Positions 17,344-28,100 of a stretch of DNA of 64,000 bases are shown in pieces. This DNA is from Croceivirga sp. (lineage in GTDB: Bacteria > Bacteroidota > Bacteroidia > Flavobacteriales > Flavobacteriaceae), in the NCBI GenBank assembly GCA_028281025.1, contig JANQKR010000034.1, positions 190,251 through 254,250 on the forward strand, read 5' to 3'. The translations under genes and the position numbers were made by a program. Within the stretch, counting starts at the first letter, position 1; the number at the start of each line of letters is the position of its first letter. The notes beneath the pieces were generated by a model. It worked only from the letters and a program-made list of their open reading frames with translations, made no database searches and was not told the DNA's origin.

Positions 17344-20300
17344 ATGAAAAAACTCAAAAAGTTTTTCGAATTGTCACTCCTGTTGGTTCCGCTATGGGGA
17401 TTCTCCCAGATAACCGTTACGGGTAATGTGACCGAGGCCGCTACAGCCTTCCCCATTCCAGGGGCAAATGTATTGATCAAGGGTACGTTAACAGGTACTA
17501 CTACGGATTTTGACGGTAATTATACGATTGAGGCCAACCCAGGGGACATCCTCGTGTTCTCTTACATTGGATTTACCGCTCAGGAAATTGCCGTTACGGG
17601 CAGTACACTAAACGTAGCCCTACAAGAATCGACCGAACAATTGGATGAGGTGGTGGTTATCGGTTATGGTACCACTACGGTCAAAGATGCCACAGGGTCG
17701 GTGGATTTGGTGACCACGGAAGATTTTAACCAGGGTGTTATCGTCTCTGCCGATCAGTTGCTTGTGGGAAGGGCTCCGGGGATACGGATCACCAACAATG
17801 GTGGTGCTCCGGATTCAGCTCCAAACATCAGGATCAGGAGTGGAGCCTCACTAAGTGCCAATAGCTCCCCATTGATCGTAATTGATGGAATCCCTATCGA
17901 TTCCCGAAATGCTGCTGGTGTCTCCAACCCACTTAACCTTATTAACCCCAATGACATTGAAAGTTTTAGTGTCCTTAAAGATGCTTCCGCATCCGCCATT
18001 TATGGGTCCAGGGCTTCCAATGGGGTTATCATCATTACCACAAAAAAGGGAACCAGTGGAGAAGCCAAATTCAATTTTTCATCCAATATGTCCTTTGCTA
18101 CGGTAACCGATAGAATTGACTTGCTGGATGGAGATGAATACGTGGATTTCATAGACGTCTACAGGAATGAACTTTCCCGATTGGATCCCAATGCCGCCAC
18201 CCGTTTGGGCGTACCGGTAGGAACGGTATCCACGAGTGAACCGAGCCGGATCATTACCGTTTTGGACGAAGAGGGAAACGAAGTCCAGCGGCAAGTATTC
18301 AATACGGACTGGCAGGACGCCATTTACAGAACGGCAATTACGGCAAATACGGATTTTAGCGTACGTGCCAACCTGTTCAATAAAATTCCCTTTCGGGCGT
18401 CCCTGGGATATAGCGACGTTCAAGGTGTAGTGCGCACCAACGATTTGGAGCGGGTGACCGGTTCCATTAAGTTGACCCCGATGCTATTTGACGACCACCT
18501 AAAAATCGATATCAATGCCAAAGGCATCTACACCGAAAAAAATGCGGTTGATGAGGAAGGGGCCCTAGGTAATATTGTACGCTACGACCCGACAAAACCG
18601 GTCTTTGATGCAAACTCCGCTTTTGGTGGCTTTTACAATCTAGTGTCCGACGGTTCCGCCGGGGTAGAGGGTACCTTGCTTGGAGGAAGTAACCCCCTTG
18701 CGCTCCTTAACCAAAGATCAAGGCCGGAAATCAATCGAAGGTTATTGGCCAATATTGAGTTTGACTATAAGATGCATTTTCTTCCAGAACTGAGGGCCGT
18801 GTTGAATTTGGGAACAGAGGCCTCAAGGGCACGTATAGAAGAGCGTTTTACGGACAATGCCATTTCCACCTACAGACAGGATAATGAAAATGGCGGTTTT
18901 GTGTTCAATCCAGGGGTAAATTATGAAGAAAACCAACATATTACGAACATTACTTCAGATGCCTACCTAGTCTATACCAAAAGTTTGGACAATAGCTTTT
19001 TACGAAATTTTGACGTCCAAGGTGGCTATGCCTATCAAAATTTTAAAAACGATGGAAACAAAGTACAGTACCGCTACAATGTGGACACTGGCCTTCGGGA
19101 AGTGGAGCCCAATCCCGGAAATCCCAACAGACGTTTTTTCAATGAATGGAATCTACAGTCCTTCTTTGGACGGGCCAACTTCAACTTTTTTGACAAATAC
19201 CTCCTTACCCTATCGTATAGGCGGGATGGTTCCTCGCTATTTTTAGAGGACAAACGCTGGGGCGACTTCCCCGCGGCCGCTTTGGCATGGAAGCTGAATG
19301 AGGAAAGCTTTTTACAAAATGTTTCATTCGTCAAAGTGCTAAAGCTACGTTTGGGTTGGGGACAGACCGGACAGTCCGACATTGTGGATATTGACGGAGT
19401 TGGGTTTTATCCCGCCTTACCACTCTTTGATATCGGGGGAGGTGCCAGCCAATATTTGGATGGGGTGAACATCTATTCCGCCAGGCCGTTCAATCCGGAT
19501 CTAACCTGGGAAACGACGACCACTTATAATGCAGGTTTGGACTTCACCCTTTTTGATCGCGGATTACTCACTGGGTCTTTCGATATCTTCATGAGGGAGA
19601 CCGAAGATTTATTGGTACAGGCTCCTGTAGCACCCGGGCAAGGATTTACCAACCTCTTTCCACAGAACATTGGTTCTACGGAAGGGGAAGGTTTTGAACT
19701 TTCCTTAGAAGTAGCCCCTTTCCAAACCGAGGACTTTTACCTAAGCTTAAACGGAAATGTGGCCTATAGTAGGACAGAAGTAACCGATTTGGATGGCCTG
19801 GATAGCATTGAGGCTTCAGAATCCAACATCCCTGTAGGGACCGGCGTTTTCCTGGCCAGGCATGCCGTAGGGGAACAGGTATATTCTGCATGGGTTTTTC
19901 GTCAGGTTTATGATGATGATGGCAGACCCATATTGGGCTCTTTTGTTGACATCAATGGGGATGGTGAGATTACCAATGACGACCGGTACTTTAGGGCACT
20001 TCGCCCCAATTGGACCTTTGGTTTTGGACTGAATGTCAATTACAAAAATTTGGATTTGGCGGCAACTTTTAGGGGCCAATTTGATGGACAAATTTACAAT
20101 TCCAGACGTTTGACTTCAGGCTTTATTGAAGCAGCCATTCCTACCGATGCCCAAAGTTTGACCAATGTGCTGGATTTCTTTTCCGGGGCCGCGGATGACA
20201 GGTTTATCAATAGACAAGGTAATGTGCCATTTTCCGATTATTTTTTGGAAAGCGCTGCATTCCTTCGTTGTGAAAATATCACATTAGGTTATACCTTTAG

Positions 20301-20463
20301 GGAAATTCTGCCTGATGCCAACCTAAAAATCTTTACGGCGGTCAACAACGCATTTCTAATTACGGATTATGAAGGTCAGGATCCAGAAAACTTTAATGCC
20401 ATTGACAATAATTTTTACCCAAGGCCTAGGACCTTTTCCCTTGGTTTGAATTTTGATTTTTAA
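17344..20463 (+). CDS. susC: SusC-type TonB-dependent receptor of the maltodextrin locus
   Basis: A 1039-residue outer-membrane porin that imports oligosaccharides with TonB energy. After the signal peptide (MKKLKKFFELSLLLVPLWGFSQ) comes a carboxypeptidase-like regulatory domain with TDFDGNYTI. The SusC signature LDEVVVIGYGTTTVKDATGSV, the plug (ADQLLVGRAPGIRI, PNDIESFSVLKDASASAIYGSRASNGVIIITTKKG) and a 22-strand barrel ending in PRPRTFSLGLNFDF follow. I chose the ATG at 17344 because the signal peptide begins there; the in-frame TTG at 17266 lies in the promoter region. It is followed after 11 bases by susD. It should pair with that SusD to take up maltodextrins. Confidence 0.95.
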   Translation: MKKLKKFFELSLLLVPLWGFSQITVTGNVTEAATAFPIPGANVLIKGTLTGTTTDFDGNYTIEANPGDILVFSYIGFTAQEIAVTGSTLNVALQESTEQLDEVVVIGYGTTTVKDATGSVDLVTTEDFNQGVIVSADQLLVGRAPGIRITNNGGAPDSAPNIRIRSGASLSANSSPLIVIDGIPIDSRNAAGVSNPLNLINPNDIESFSVLKDASASAIYGSRASNGVIIITTKKGTSGEAKFNFSSNMSFATVTDRIDLLDGDEYVDFIDVYRNELSRLDPNAATRLGVPVGTVSTSEPSRIITVLDEEGNEVQRQVFNTDWQDAIYRTAITANTDFSVRANLFNKIPFRASLGYSDVQGVVRTNDLERVTGSIKLTPMLFDDHLKIDINAKGIYTEKNAVDEEGALGNIVRYDPTKPVFDANSAFGGFYNLVSDGSAGVEGTLLGGSNPLALLNQRSRPEINRRLLANIEFDYKMHFLPELRAVLNLGTEASRARIEERFTDNAISTYRQDNENGGFVFNPGVNYEENQHITNITSDAYLVYTKSLDNSFLRNFDVQGGYAYQNFKNDGNKVQYRYNVDTGLREVEPNPGNPNRRFFNEWNLQSFFGRANFNFFDKYLLTLSYRRDGSSLFLEDKRWGDFPAAALAWKLNEESFLQNVSFVKVLKLRLGWGQTGQSDIVDIDGVGFYPALPLFDIGGGASQYLDGVNIYSARPFNPDLTWETTTTYNAGLDFTLFDRGLLTGSFDIFMRETEDLLVQAPVAPGQGFTNLFPQNIGSTEGEGFELSLEVAPFQTEDFYLSLNGNVAYSRTEVTDLDGLDSIEASESNIPVGTGVFLARHAVGEQVYSAWVFRQVYDDDGRPILGSFVDINGDGEITNDDRYFRALRPNWTFGFGLNVNYKNLDLAATFRGQFDGQIYNSRRLTSGFIEAAIPTDAQSLTNVLDFFSGAADDRFINRQGNVPFSDYFLESAAFLRCENITLGYTFREILPDANLKIFTAVNNAFLITDYEGQDPENFNAIDNNFYPRPRTFSLGLNFDF

Positions 20464-20474
20464 AAAAGTTACCT

Positions 20475-22037
20475 ATGAAAGATAAAATAAAGTTTAACGC
20501 AATTTTACTCGTTTTGCTTGTAATCGGATTGGTTTCCTGTACTGGTGACCTGGACACCGAGCCTATTGTAGAGCAATCATTAGATCAGATATTGGACTCA
20601 GATCCCAATGCCGTGGATGGTATTCTATCCAGAATTTATGCCTCTTATGCACTTTCCGGAATTGATGGTTCCGGTAGCCGTGACATCCTGGGGGATGATG
20701 CCGGAGAGTCCCCTTTTTTAAGGGGGATTGTAAACCTCCAGGATTTTTCCGCGGACGCCATGAAAAACCGCTGGGGGGATGATGGCCTGGACCAATTGAC
20801 CACCACTTCTGCATGGGACGAAAACAACAAATTTTTCCGTTACCTCTTCAATAGGATCTATTTTACGATCCCACAGTGCAACAACCTCTTGATCATATTG
20901 GGCAACCAGGATTTTGAAGATGAGGAAGTGGTTGAGGCCGAGGTACGTTTTCTACGCGCATTGGCCTATTATTACCTAATAGATGTATTTGGAAAAGGGG
21001 TGTTGTCCACAGAGGAGAATTTTGGTGGCACCGATCTTTTGCCCGAGGTTTCCCGTACCGAGTTGTTCGAATATGTGGAAAGCGAACTTTTGGCCATAGA
21101 ACCCCTATTGGCAGAGACTCCCGTGGCCTACGGAAGGGCAGATAGGGCTGCCGGGCAGATGCTTTTGGCCAAACTATATCTTAATGCGGAAGTCTATACC
21201 GGAACCCAGCGCTATGCTGATGCCCTTACGTATATCAATAGGGTCATTGATGAAAGTGGCCACACCTTGGATCCGGATTTCATAAGACTCTTTTCCGCTG
21301 ACAACAACACTTCTCCGGAAATTATATTTCCCATACTGGCAGATGCCGTGATAAGCCAAAGTTTTGGGAATACCACCTATCTGGTGAATGGAAGTCTAAG
21401 TACGGAAACCATGAATCCGAATGACTTCGGCGCTACAGATGGTTGGACCGGTCATCGCTCCTCCCAAAACTGGTACGGCCTTTTTGGTCAAAGTGCCAAT
21501 GCCTTGGCCAATTCCAATGACGTTAGGGCGTCCCTGTTCTGGACTGAAGGACATAATTTTGAAATGAACGATTATAGAACCTGGACAGATGGTTACCCTG
21601 CCACCAAGTTCAGAAACACCAATGCCGATGGATCGGGAAGCTCTACCCAATTTTCCAGTACCGATTTCCCACTTTTCCGTTTGGCAGATGCCTATCTTAT
21701 GTATGCAGAGTGCGTATTGAGAGGGGCCGGTGGGGATGTAAACACAGCTTTGGGATATGTAAACAACATACGTTCAAGGGCCGGGGCAGAAACCATATTG
21801 GCCTCCGAGCTTACCTTGGATTTTATTCTTGATGAAAGGGCCCGGGAACTGAATTTTGAAGGACATCGACGCTCCGACCTTATCCGTTACGATCGGTTTA
21901 CCGGTGGTACCTATATCTGGCCGTGGAAAGGCGGTGTGGCAAATGGAACTTCCATACCTGAGCATTACAACCTCTATCCCTTGCCCATTTCAGCCATACA
22001 GGCCAATCCGAACTTATCCCAAAATCCTGGTTTTTAA
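20475..22037 (+). CDS. susD: SusD/RagB glycan-binding lipoprotein
   Basis: A 520-residue surface lipoprotein (signal MKDKIKFNAILLVLLVIGLVSC, Cys22) that forms the lid of the SusC channel. The family pattern is present: the N-terminal LDTEPIVEQSLDQIL, TPR-like helices around EVRFLRALAYYYLIDVFG and AAGQMLLAKLYLNAEVY, then DERARELNFEGHRRSDLIRYDRF. The C-terminal motif LYPLPISAIQANPNLSQNPGF is also there. Its position 11 bases after susC and before SusE/SusF-like genes supports a starch or maltodextrin ligand. Confidence 0.95.
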   Translation: MKDKIKFNAILLVLLVIGLVSCTGDLDTEPIVEQSLDQILDSDPNAVDGILSRIYASYALSGIDGSGSRDILGDDAGESPFLRGIVNLQDFSADAMKNRWGDDGLDQLTTTSAWDENNKFFRYLFNRIYFTIPQCNNLLIILGNQDFEDEEVVEAEVRFLRALAYYYLIDVFGKGVLSTEENFGGTDLLPEVSRTELFEYVESELLAIEPLLAETPVAYGRADRAAGQMLLAKLYLNAEVYTGTQRYADALTYINRVIDESGHTLDPDFIRLFSADNNTSPEIIFPILADAVISQSFGNTTYLVNGSLSTETMNPNDFGATDGWTGHRSSQNWYGLFGQSANALANSNDVRASLFWTEGHNFEMNDYRTWTDGYPATKFRNTNADGSGSSTQFSSTDFPLFRLADAYLMYAECVLRGAGGDVNTALGYVNNIRSRAGAETILASELTLDFILDERARELNFEGHRRSDLIRYDRFTGGTYIWPWKGGVANGTSIPEHYNLYPLPISAIQANPNLSQNPGF

Positions 22038-22050
22038 AAATTAAGTAAAG

Positions 22051-23160
22051 ATGAAACAATTAAAAATCGCAATAGTAACGTTTGCAGTCCTTATTGGACT
22101 GGGTGCTTGTGAAGACAATGCAGAATTGGTGACGGTTACTCCAGAAGATGGTTCAACATTATTGGAGGTAGATATCAGCACCATAGAACTGGACAGGGTA
22201 AATGTCACAAATCCTGTAATTACGTTGGTTTGGGATAATGCAAGCTATTCCGTACAGACCCCTATAAGCTATAGATTGGAGTTTGCCAGCGATGACACCT
22301 TTACGGATCCCGCAAGAAGTGCCGTAATTACATCCAATTCAATCACCCTATCGGTTGATGAAGTAAACTCCTTTGCGAGTTCCGCCGGCCTACCCCCCTT
22401 TGAATGGAACAATCTGTTCATAAGGGTAGCCTCATTTTTGGGAAGTGTCCCTGGATCGGCAGCTACTTTTTCCAACGCCGTTAGTATTAATATTTTAACC
22501 TATTACAATTACCCCTTTGTTGATCATTTCTTGGTTGGGCCGGCCAGTGCCTCTGGTTGGAACAACAATAACAACAATGCCGTAATGTTTAGGGATGCCA
22601 ACAATCCTGGTCGGTTCAAATACACTGGGTTGTTTAACAGTGGCCCGTTGAAGTTCTTGGAATTACGTGGGTCTTGGGTACCACAGTACGGTGAAGGAGA
22701 GGAGGGAAATCTCACTTACCGGTCAGCGGAAAATCAAGACGATCCACCTGCCATTAATAACTTGGAAAGTATGGACGCTGGATATTATACCTTCTCGGTA
22801 GATGTTGAAAGGCTCACTTTTACACTTTTGCCCTATGAGGAGGCACTCCCAACTACCCTAACCAGTTTAACCGTAAACGGTTCCGCCCTTGCTGGTGAGG
22901 CCACCCTGACACAATACCAGGTGGAAGGGGAAACATTTGATGAGTATATCTGGTACATTCCCAGTGTTCGTTTGATTCCTGGAGAGTTTACGTTTACGGC
23001 CAACGGCAGTGATGTTTGGGGTGGAACCACCTTGTTCTCGGGAGTGGCAACACCCAACGGAGGTAGTATTCCGGTTGATATTGAAGATGACTATGAGATT
23101 TGGTTCAACTCCATAACCGGTGAATATCATCTTATTCCGATAAATCTTTCCCAATCCTAA
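22051..23160 (+). CDS. susE: SusE-like starch-binding lipoprotein
   Basis: A 369-residue lipoprotein (MKQLKIAIVTFAVLIGLGAC, Cys20). The N-terminal SusE domain is recognisable by the Ig-like segment PVITLVWDNASYSVQTPISYRLEFASDDTF and SITLSVDEVNSFA. The rest contains two beta-rich modules resembling starch-binding domains, with aromatic residues in SASGWNNNNNNAVMF and YTFSVDVERLTFTLLPYE. By analogy with SusE it holds maltodextrins at the cell surface. The gene lies 13 bases after susD in the same operon. Confidence 0.85.
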   Translation: MKQLKIAIVTFAVLIGLGACEDNAELVTVTPEDGSTLLEVDISTIELDRVNVTNPVITLVWDNASYSVQTPISYRLEFASDDTFTDPARSAVITSNSITLSVDEVNSFASSAGLPPFEWNNLFIRVASFLGSVPGSAATFSNAVSINILTYYNYPFVDHFLVGPASASGWNNNNNNAVMFRDANNPGRFKYTGLFNSGPLKFLELRGSWVPQYGEGEEGNLTYRSAENQDDPPAINNLESMDAGYYTFSVDVERLTFTLLPYEEALPTTLTSLTVNGSALAGEATLTQYQVEGETFDEYIWYIPSVRLIPGEFTFTANGSDVWGGTTLFSGVATPNGGSIPVDIEDDYEIWFNSITGEYHLIPINLSQS

Positions 23161-23174
23161 AAAAGACAACAGTG

Positions 23175-25022
23175 ATGAAAAAAATAGTAAAGTTACTAAG
23201 TCCATTAACCCTATTGTTGCTCCTATTTGTAGGATGTGAGGATGATGATCCCGATTTACAGGTTGTCCCGCTGCAAGAGGATAGTTTTGAACTCATTGTC
23301 CCAACGATAACCAACATTAACCTTAATTTTACGTTGCCGGACAATCCTGCATTCACGCTTTCGTGGAATGACGTTGCCTCCAGTAGTGCAACGTATACCG
23401 TGGAGGCATCCGCAGAAGAAACGTTTGCTTCACCAATTACGTTGGGAACTACCCAAAACAGGACTTTCACCATGACCGTGGCAGAATTCAACCCTGTTGT
23501 CATTGGAGCTGGAGGAGAGGCTTTTTCACCTTTTATCCTTCACATGAGGGTTTCCAATGGAGCTGAAACCACGGCAACCGTAAGTTATAGTGTATCGGCT
23601 TACACCGAGACTGCTCCCGAAATCTCAGGTCCCGATTCAGGTACCGAGGTAGTGTTGTCCGATTTGGATCCTACCGCCATTGCATTGACCATGGAGTTCA
23701 ATGATCCCGATTTTGGAGACGGCGATGTTGTAAGTGTAGACTACACTTTGGAATTTGCTCTCCCGGACAACAATTTTGAAACTGTTTTCACAAGTGCTAC
23801 TACCAATGAACGAAGCTTGGCGCTTACCCATGAGGAAATTAATACCATTGCTTTGGATTTGGGACTGACCCCAGAGGAAGCTTCAAACGCTGTAGTAAGG
23901 CTAAGAGCCTTTTTGGAAACCGAAACTGGGATCATAGAACGGTATTCTGACGCAATCACCCTTTCCATTACTCCCTACGATATTACCTTACCCCCCACCT
24001 TATTTGTGGTTGGGGCCGGTGCAGTTGATGCTGGTTGGGGATGGGATACCCCAGTGGAATTACAATTGATAGGAAGTACATATTCAGGAAATATCAATCT
24101 ACAGAACATTGGTGGAACCGAAAATAATTTCAGATTCTTCACCATTGAAGGGGATTGGAATTCCGGGCAGAATTTCCCTTTTTATGAAGATAGGGGCTAT
24201 GTCATAGATTCCAATTTTTCCAACGCAGGAGATGGAGACAACAACTTTGCGTTTACCGGTGTTACCGGACAATACTTCATTGCCATTGATACTGAAAACA
24301 GGACCATTACATTGGGCGATCCCGTTATTGGACCAAACTGTGTACTAGACCAATGGTGGATAGTAGGTGCCGGGGTACCAGATGCAGGTTGGGGCTGGGA
24401 AACTCCCGTACAACTTCCCTGTACCGGAAATGGCGTGTACTCAGGCATTGTAAGGTTACAGAACAATGGTGGTGCGGATAATAATTTCAGATTCTTCACC
24501 ACTGAAGGGGATTGGAATTCCGGAAGAAATTATCCCTACTTCGTTAGTGAAGGCTTTACCATTGACAGCAACCTTGTGGATGCCCTGGATGGGGACAATA
24601 ATTTTGCGTTTACCGGAACAACGGGCAATTATGTCCTTACGATTGATGATGCCAATAGGGTGATCACACTTGAACCCGTAGCATGCGATCTTGACCAACT
24701 GTGGTTGGTGGGTGCAGGAGTACCTGACGCAGGTTGGGCCTGGGATACCCCAGTACGACTTCCATGTGCGGGAACTGGAGTTTATTCCGGAACCGTAACA
24801 TTCCAAAACAATAGTGGAGCAGACAACAATTTTAGGTTCTTCACCACTGAAGGGGATTGGAATTCCGGTTTAAATTTCCCCCATTTTGAAGGAGAGGGGT
24901 ATACCATAGATTCCGATTTCATAAATGCTGGGGATGGAGACAATAATTTTGCCTTTGTTGGCACTTCAGGAAGCTACACCTTGACCATAGATACGGTTAA
25001 TCTAGTGATAACAGTTGAATGA
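23175..25022 (+). CDS. SusE/SusF-like lipoprotein with three tandem carbohydrate-binding-like repeats
   Basis: A 615-residue lipoprotein (MKKIVKLLSPLTLLLLLFVGC). A SusE-type Ig-like region (FTLSWNDVASSSATYTVEAS) covers roughly residues 25-140, and a second Ig-like region follows. Three tandem repeats of about 115 residues fill the C-terminal half. Each begins with VGAG.PDAGW.W.TPV and contains NNFRFFTxEGDWNSG and DGDNNFAF. Their conserved Trp residues suit stacking against glucose rings, as in SusE/SusF domains. I start at the ATG 23175; a GTG directly before it is also in frame. It is followed by a strong terminator, so it closes the susCDEF transcript. Confidence 0.85.
   Translation: MKKIVKLLSPLTLLLLLFVGCEDDDPDLQVVPLQEDSFELIVPTITNINLNFTLPDNPAFTLSWNDVASSSATYTVEASAEETFASPITLGTTQNRTFTMTVAEFNPVVIGAGGEAFSPFILHMRVSNGAETTATVSYSVSAYTETAPEISGPDSGTEVVLSDLDPTAIALTMEFNDPDFGDGDVVSVDYTLEFALPDNNFETVFTSATTNERSLALTHEEINTIALDLGLTPEEASNAVVRLRAFLETETGIIERYSDAITLSITPYDITLPPTLFVVGAGAVDAGWGWDTPVELQLIGSTYSGNINLQNIGGTENNFRFFTIEGDWNSGQNFPFYEDRGYVIDSNFSNAGDGDNNFAFTGVTGQYFIAIDTENRTITLGDPVIGPNCVLDQWWIVGAGVPDAGWGWETPVQLPCTGNGVYSGIVRLQNNGGADNNFRFFTTEGDWNSGRNYPYFVSEGFTIDSNLVDALDGDNNFAFTGTTGNYVLTIDDANRVITLEPVACDLDQLWLVGAGVPDAGWAWDTPVRLPCAGTGVYSGTVTFQNNSGADNNFRFFTTEGDWNSGLNFPHFEGEGYTIDSDFINAGDGDNNFAFVGTSGSYTLTIDTVNLVITVE
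24000..25019 (+). repeat. Three tandem coding repeats in the SusF-like gene
   Basis: Repeat units start near 24000, 24354 and 24699, with periods of 354 and 345 bases. The segment coding for FFTxEGDWNSG is almost identical at the DNA level in all three (TTCACCAcTGAAGGGGATTG and its copies). This indicates recent duplication or gene conversion rather than only protein-level similarity. Confidence 0.85.
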
Positions 25023-25045
25023 CAATTTGAAAGGAACTTTAAAAT

Positions 25046-25073
25046 GGGCATAGCAAGTGCTATGCCCTTTCCT
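25046..25073 (+). terminator. Intrinsic terminator of the susCDEF operon
   Basis: GGGCATAGC-AAGT-GCTATGCCC is a perfect 9-base hairpin with a 4-base loop, followed by a short pyrimidine run (TTTCCTTT). It begins 24 bases after the stop codon of the SusF-like gene. Confidence 0.8.
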
Positions 25074-25114
25074 TTAATCCTGTATTTATATTGAGTTAGT
25101 TGAATTTGCTAAGG

Positions 25115-25139
25115 GGGCTGCAAAACGGCCCTTTTTTTT
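25115..25139 (+). terminator. Second terminator-like hairpin in front of the GH13 gene
   Basis: GGGCTG (25115-25120) pairs with CGGCCC (25126-25131) with one G-T wobble around CAAAA, followed by eight T residues. The stem can extend outward through G-T and A-T pairs. It ends only 17 bases before the GH13 ATG. It either acts as a backup terminator of the sus operon or attenuates transcription into the GH13 gene. Confidence 0.55.
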
Positions 25140-25156
25140 CCCGTAAACCCAACATA

Positions 25157-28100
25157 ATGAAGCTAATTTTACGCTATTTTTTCTTCGGGCTCGGAATGAT
25201 GGTCGCCTCGGCCCAAACCGTTTCCCTATCCCCCAACCCTTTTGATGAAAGCCAGGAAATCACGGTTACCGTTTCCAACTTCAACCCACAAACCGAATGG
25301 GGTGTTCCAAATTTGTATTTATGGGCCTGGTACTTTGATGGGAATGGGCAATTTGCCGGAAATCCTTCCGCCACCGGGACCGACTTCAACAATTCACCGG
25401 AAAGTGCCCGATTTACAAATAACGGGGATGGTACCTATTCCTATTCGTTTACCCCATCCGTTTTTTATAACGATACCAATATCAGTAGGATCGGCCTTTT
25501 GGTAAAATCACAGGATGGAAGCAGTCAAACCCAGGACTTCTTATTTGATGTAGGGACCTTTCAGTTGGTCTTGAACGCGCCAACCACCAACACGGTGATA
25601 CTTGAAGCCGGCGAAACATTGTCCATTGAGGCAATTATTGGTCAATCCGCCAATTTTTCCCTTCTTGCCAATGGCATACAAGTTGATACACAAAACGGCA
25701 TTACTACGTACAGCAACACTTATGTGGTCAATGAAAACACAACTTTTGTGCTGGAAGCCACCAATGGTACGGATACCGAAAGTGTGACCTTTGATGCCCT
25801 CATACGGCCTACGGTAACCGAGGAGCCATTACCCTTGGGACTTCTTGATGGCATTAACCTCGACCCTTCTGACCCAACCAGGGCCACTTTGGTACTCTTT
25901 GCCCCAGGAAAGGAATTTGTTCATGTGATTGGGGACTTCACCAACTGGTCGGTCAATGATTCCTATTTGATGAGAAAAGATAGTTCACAAGACCGGTTTT
26001 GGCTTGAACTCACGGGCCTAAGCCCACAAACCAATCACCTGTTCCAATACTTGGTGGACTTGGACATCACCATTGCCGATCCATATTCCACCACCATTTT
26101 GGATGAGTTCAACGATGGTTTTATTGATGATACTACCTATCCCAACCTTCCGGAATACCCCTCGGGAAGTACCACCCAGGCCGTAACCTTATTACGAACG
26201 GGTGACCCGGAATTTGTGTGGTCCGATGCCACCCTGAATTTCGAAAAACCAAAGGTATCCGATTTGGTGGTCTACGAACTCTTGATCCGCGATTTTGACG
26301 AGCTCCATAGTTTTGATGCCGTTCGCTCCAGACTGGATTACCTACAGGATTTGGGTATCAATGCCATTGAATTGATGCCCGTCAGTGAATTTGATGGCAA
26401 TGACAGTTGGGGCTACAATCCATCATACCATATGGCTTTGGACAAGTACTATGGAACACCAACGGCCTTTAAACAGTTTATAGAAGAATGCCATAATCGG
26501 GGCATGGCCGTTATCCTGGATGTGGTTTATAACCATGGTACCGGCCAGCATCCTTATTTCCGTTTATGGAATACCAGTGGTGGTGGTACTGGTGGGGTGG
26601 CCAGTTCGGAAAATCCTTTTTTTAACGCGGAACCCAGACACTCTTTCAACGTTTTCAACGATTTTAACCATCAATCCCAAGCCACCCAGGACTATGTGAA
26701 CCGCACTATACGATATTGGATAGAGGAGTATAGGATAGATGGGTTCCGTTGGGACCTCACAAAGGGTTTTACCCAAAACTGTTCGGCCAACGATGACGGC
26801 TGCACCAATGCCACACAGCCCGATCGAATTGAAGTGTTAAAGGGATATGCGGATACCCAGTGGGCCATGGATGAGGATTTTTATGTGATTTTTGAACACC
26901 TGGGTGGAATACAGGAAGAAGAACAATGGGCAAATTACCGTCTGGACGAAGGTAAAGGCATTCTTTTTTGGAACAAACAAACGGACCCCTATAATGAGGC
27001 TACCATGGGATATCATGAAAATGGAAAATCCAATTTTTCAGGGGTTTCCTATCAGGTCAAAGGATTTGACATTCCCGCTGCCATTTCCTATATGGAAAGT
27101 CATGATGAGGAACGTTTGATGTTCAAAAACCTGGAATTTGGGAACTCGGAAGGGGCGTATTCGGTAACCGACCTGGATACCGCCTTGGAGCGCCTACGGA
27201 CTGCAGGAGCCTTTTTCTTTACGATTCCCGGCCCCAAAATGATATGGCAATTTGGAGAACTTGGTTATGAGGTCTCCATTGACGAAAATGGAAGAACCGG
27301 CAGAAAACCGATCCGTTGGGAATATTTGGACAATGCCAATCGAACGGCAATTTATGATACCTGGGCAGACCTTATTAAATTGAAATTGGGCGAGGCTATC
27401 TTTGAAACCACCGACTTTAGCATGGATCTGGGTGCTCCAACAGGGTTGAAAACCATTCATTTAACGGATAACTCTGCCTCTGGGGATGCTATCAAGTACA
27501 TTACTGTTATCGGGAATTTTGGAATGGTCGAACAGGCCGTCAATCCAAATTTTCAAGAGACGGGAACATGGTACGATCTTTTGGAGAAGAACAATCCTTT
27601 AGTGGTAAGCAACGCAACTGAACCCATAAGTCTTGCTCCGGGTGAATTCATGGTGCTGGCGGACAGTCCGAGCGAGGTAATGATGGACCCAAACGATTTG
27701 GATGGTGATGGCGTTCCAAATGCCAATGATCTGTGTCCCAATACCCCTCTAGGGGCAACTGTTGATGTCTCGGGATGTGCCATTTTTACACTGCCGGCCA
27801 ATAACTTTACCTTAAGTACTACCAGTGAGAGCTGTCGTAACAGTAACAACGGTCAGATTACCGTGGTAGCTATGGAGTCCCTGGACTATACGGCCATCCT
27901 TTCCGGGGATGCCACTGCGAGCCAGTCTTTTAACGATACTACTCTTTTTGACAATCTTTCGGCCGGCAGTTATACCGTTTGTATCACTGTGGCAGGGGAA
28001 GCCGATTATGAGCAATGCTTTGATGTGGTCATCACTGAGCCAGAAGATCTATCCGTAAGTTCAAAAATCGATTCCGAGGGTAAAAAAGCCACGCTATCAC

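Noticed and set aside
24000..25019. Regular repeats suggestive of a CRISPR-like array
   Set aside because: The unit is about 350 bases, in frame, and codes for conserved protein modules.
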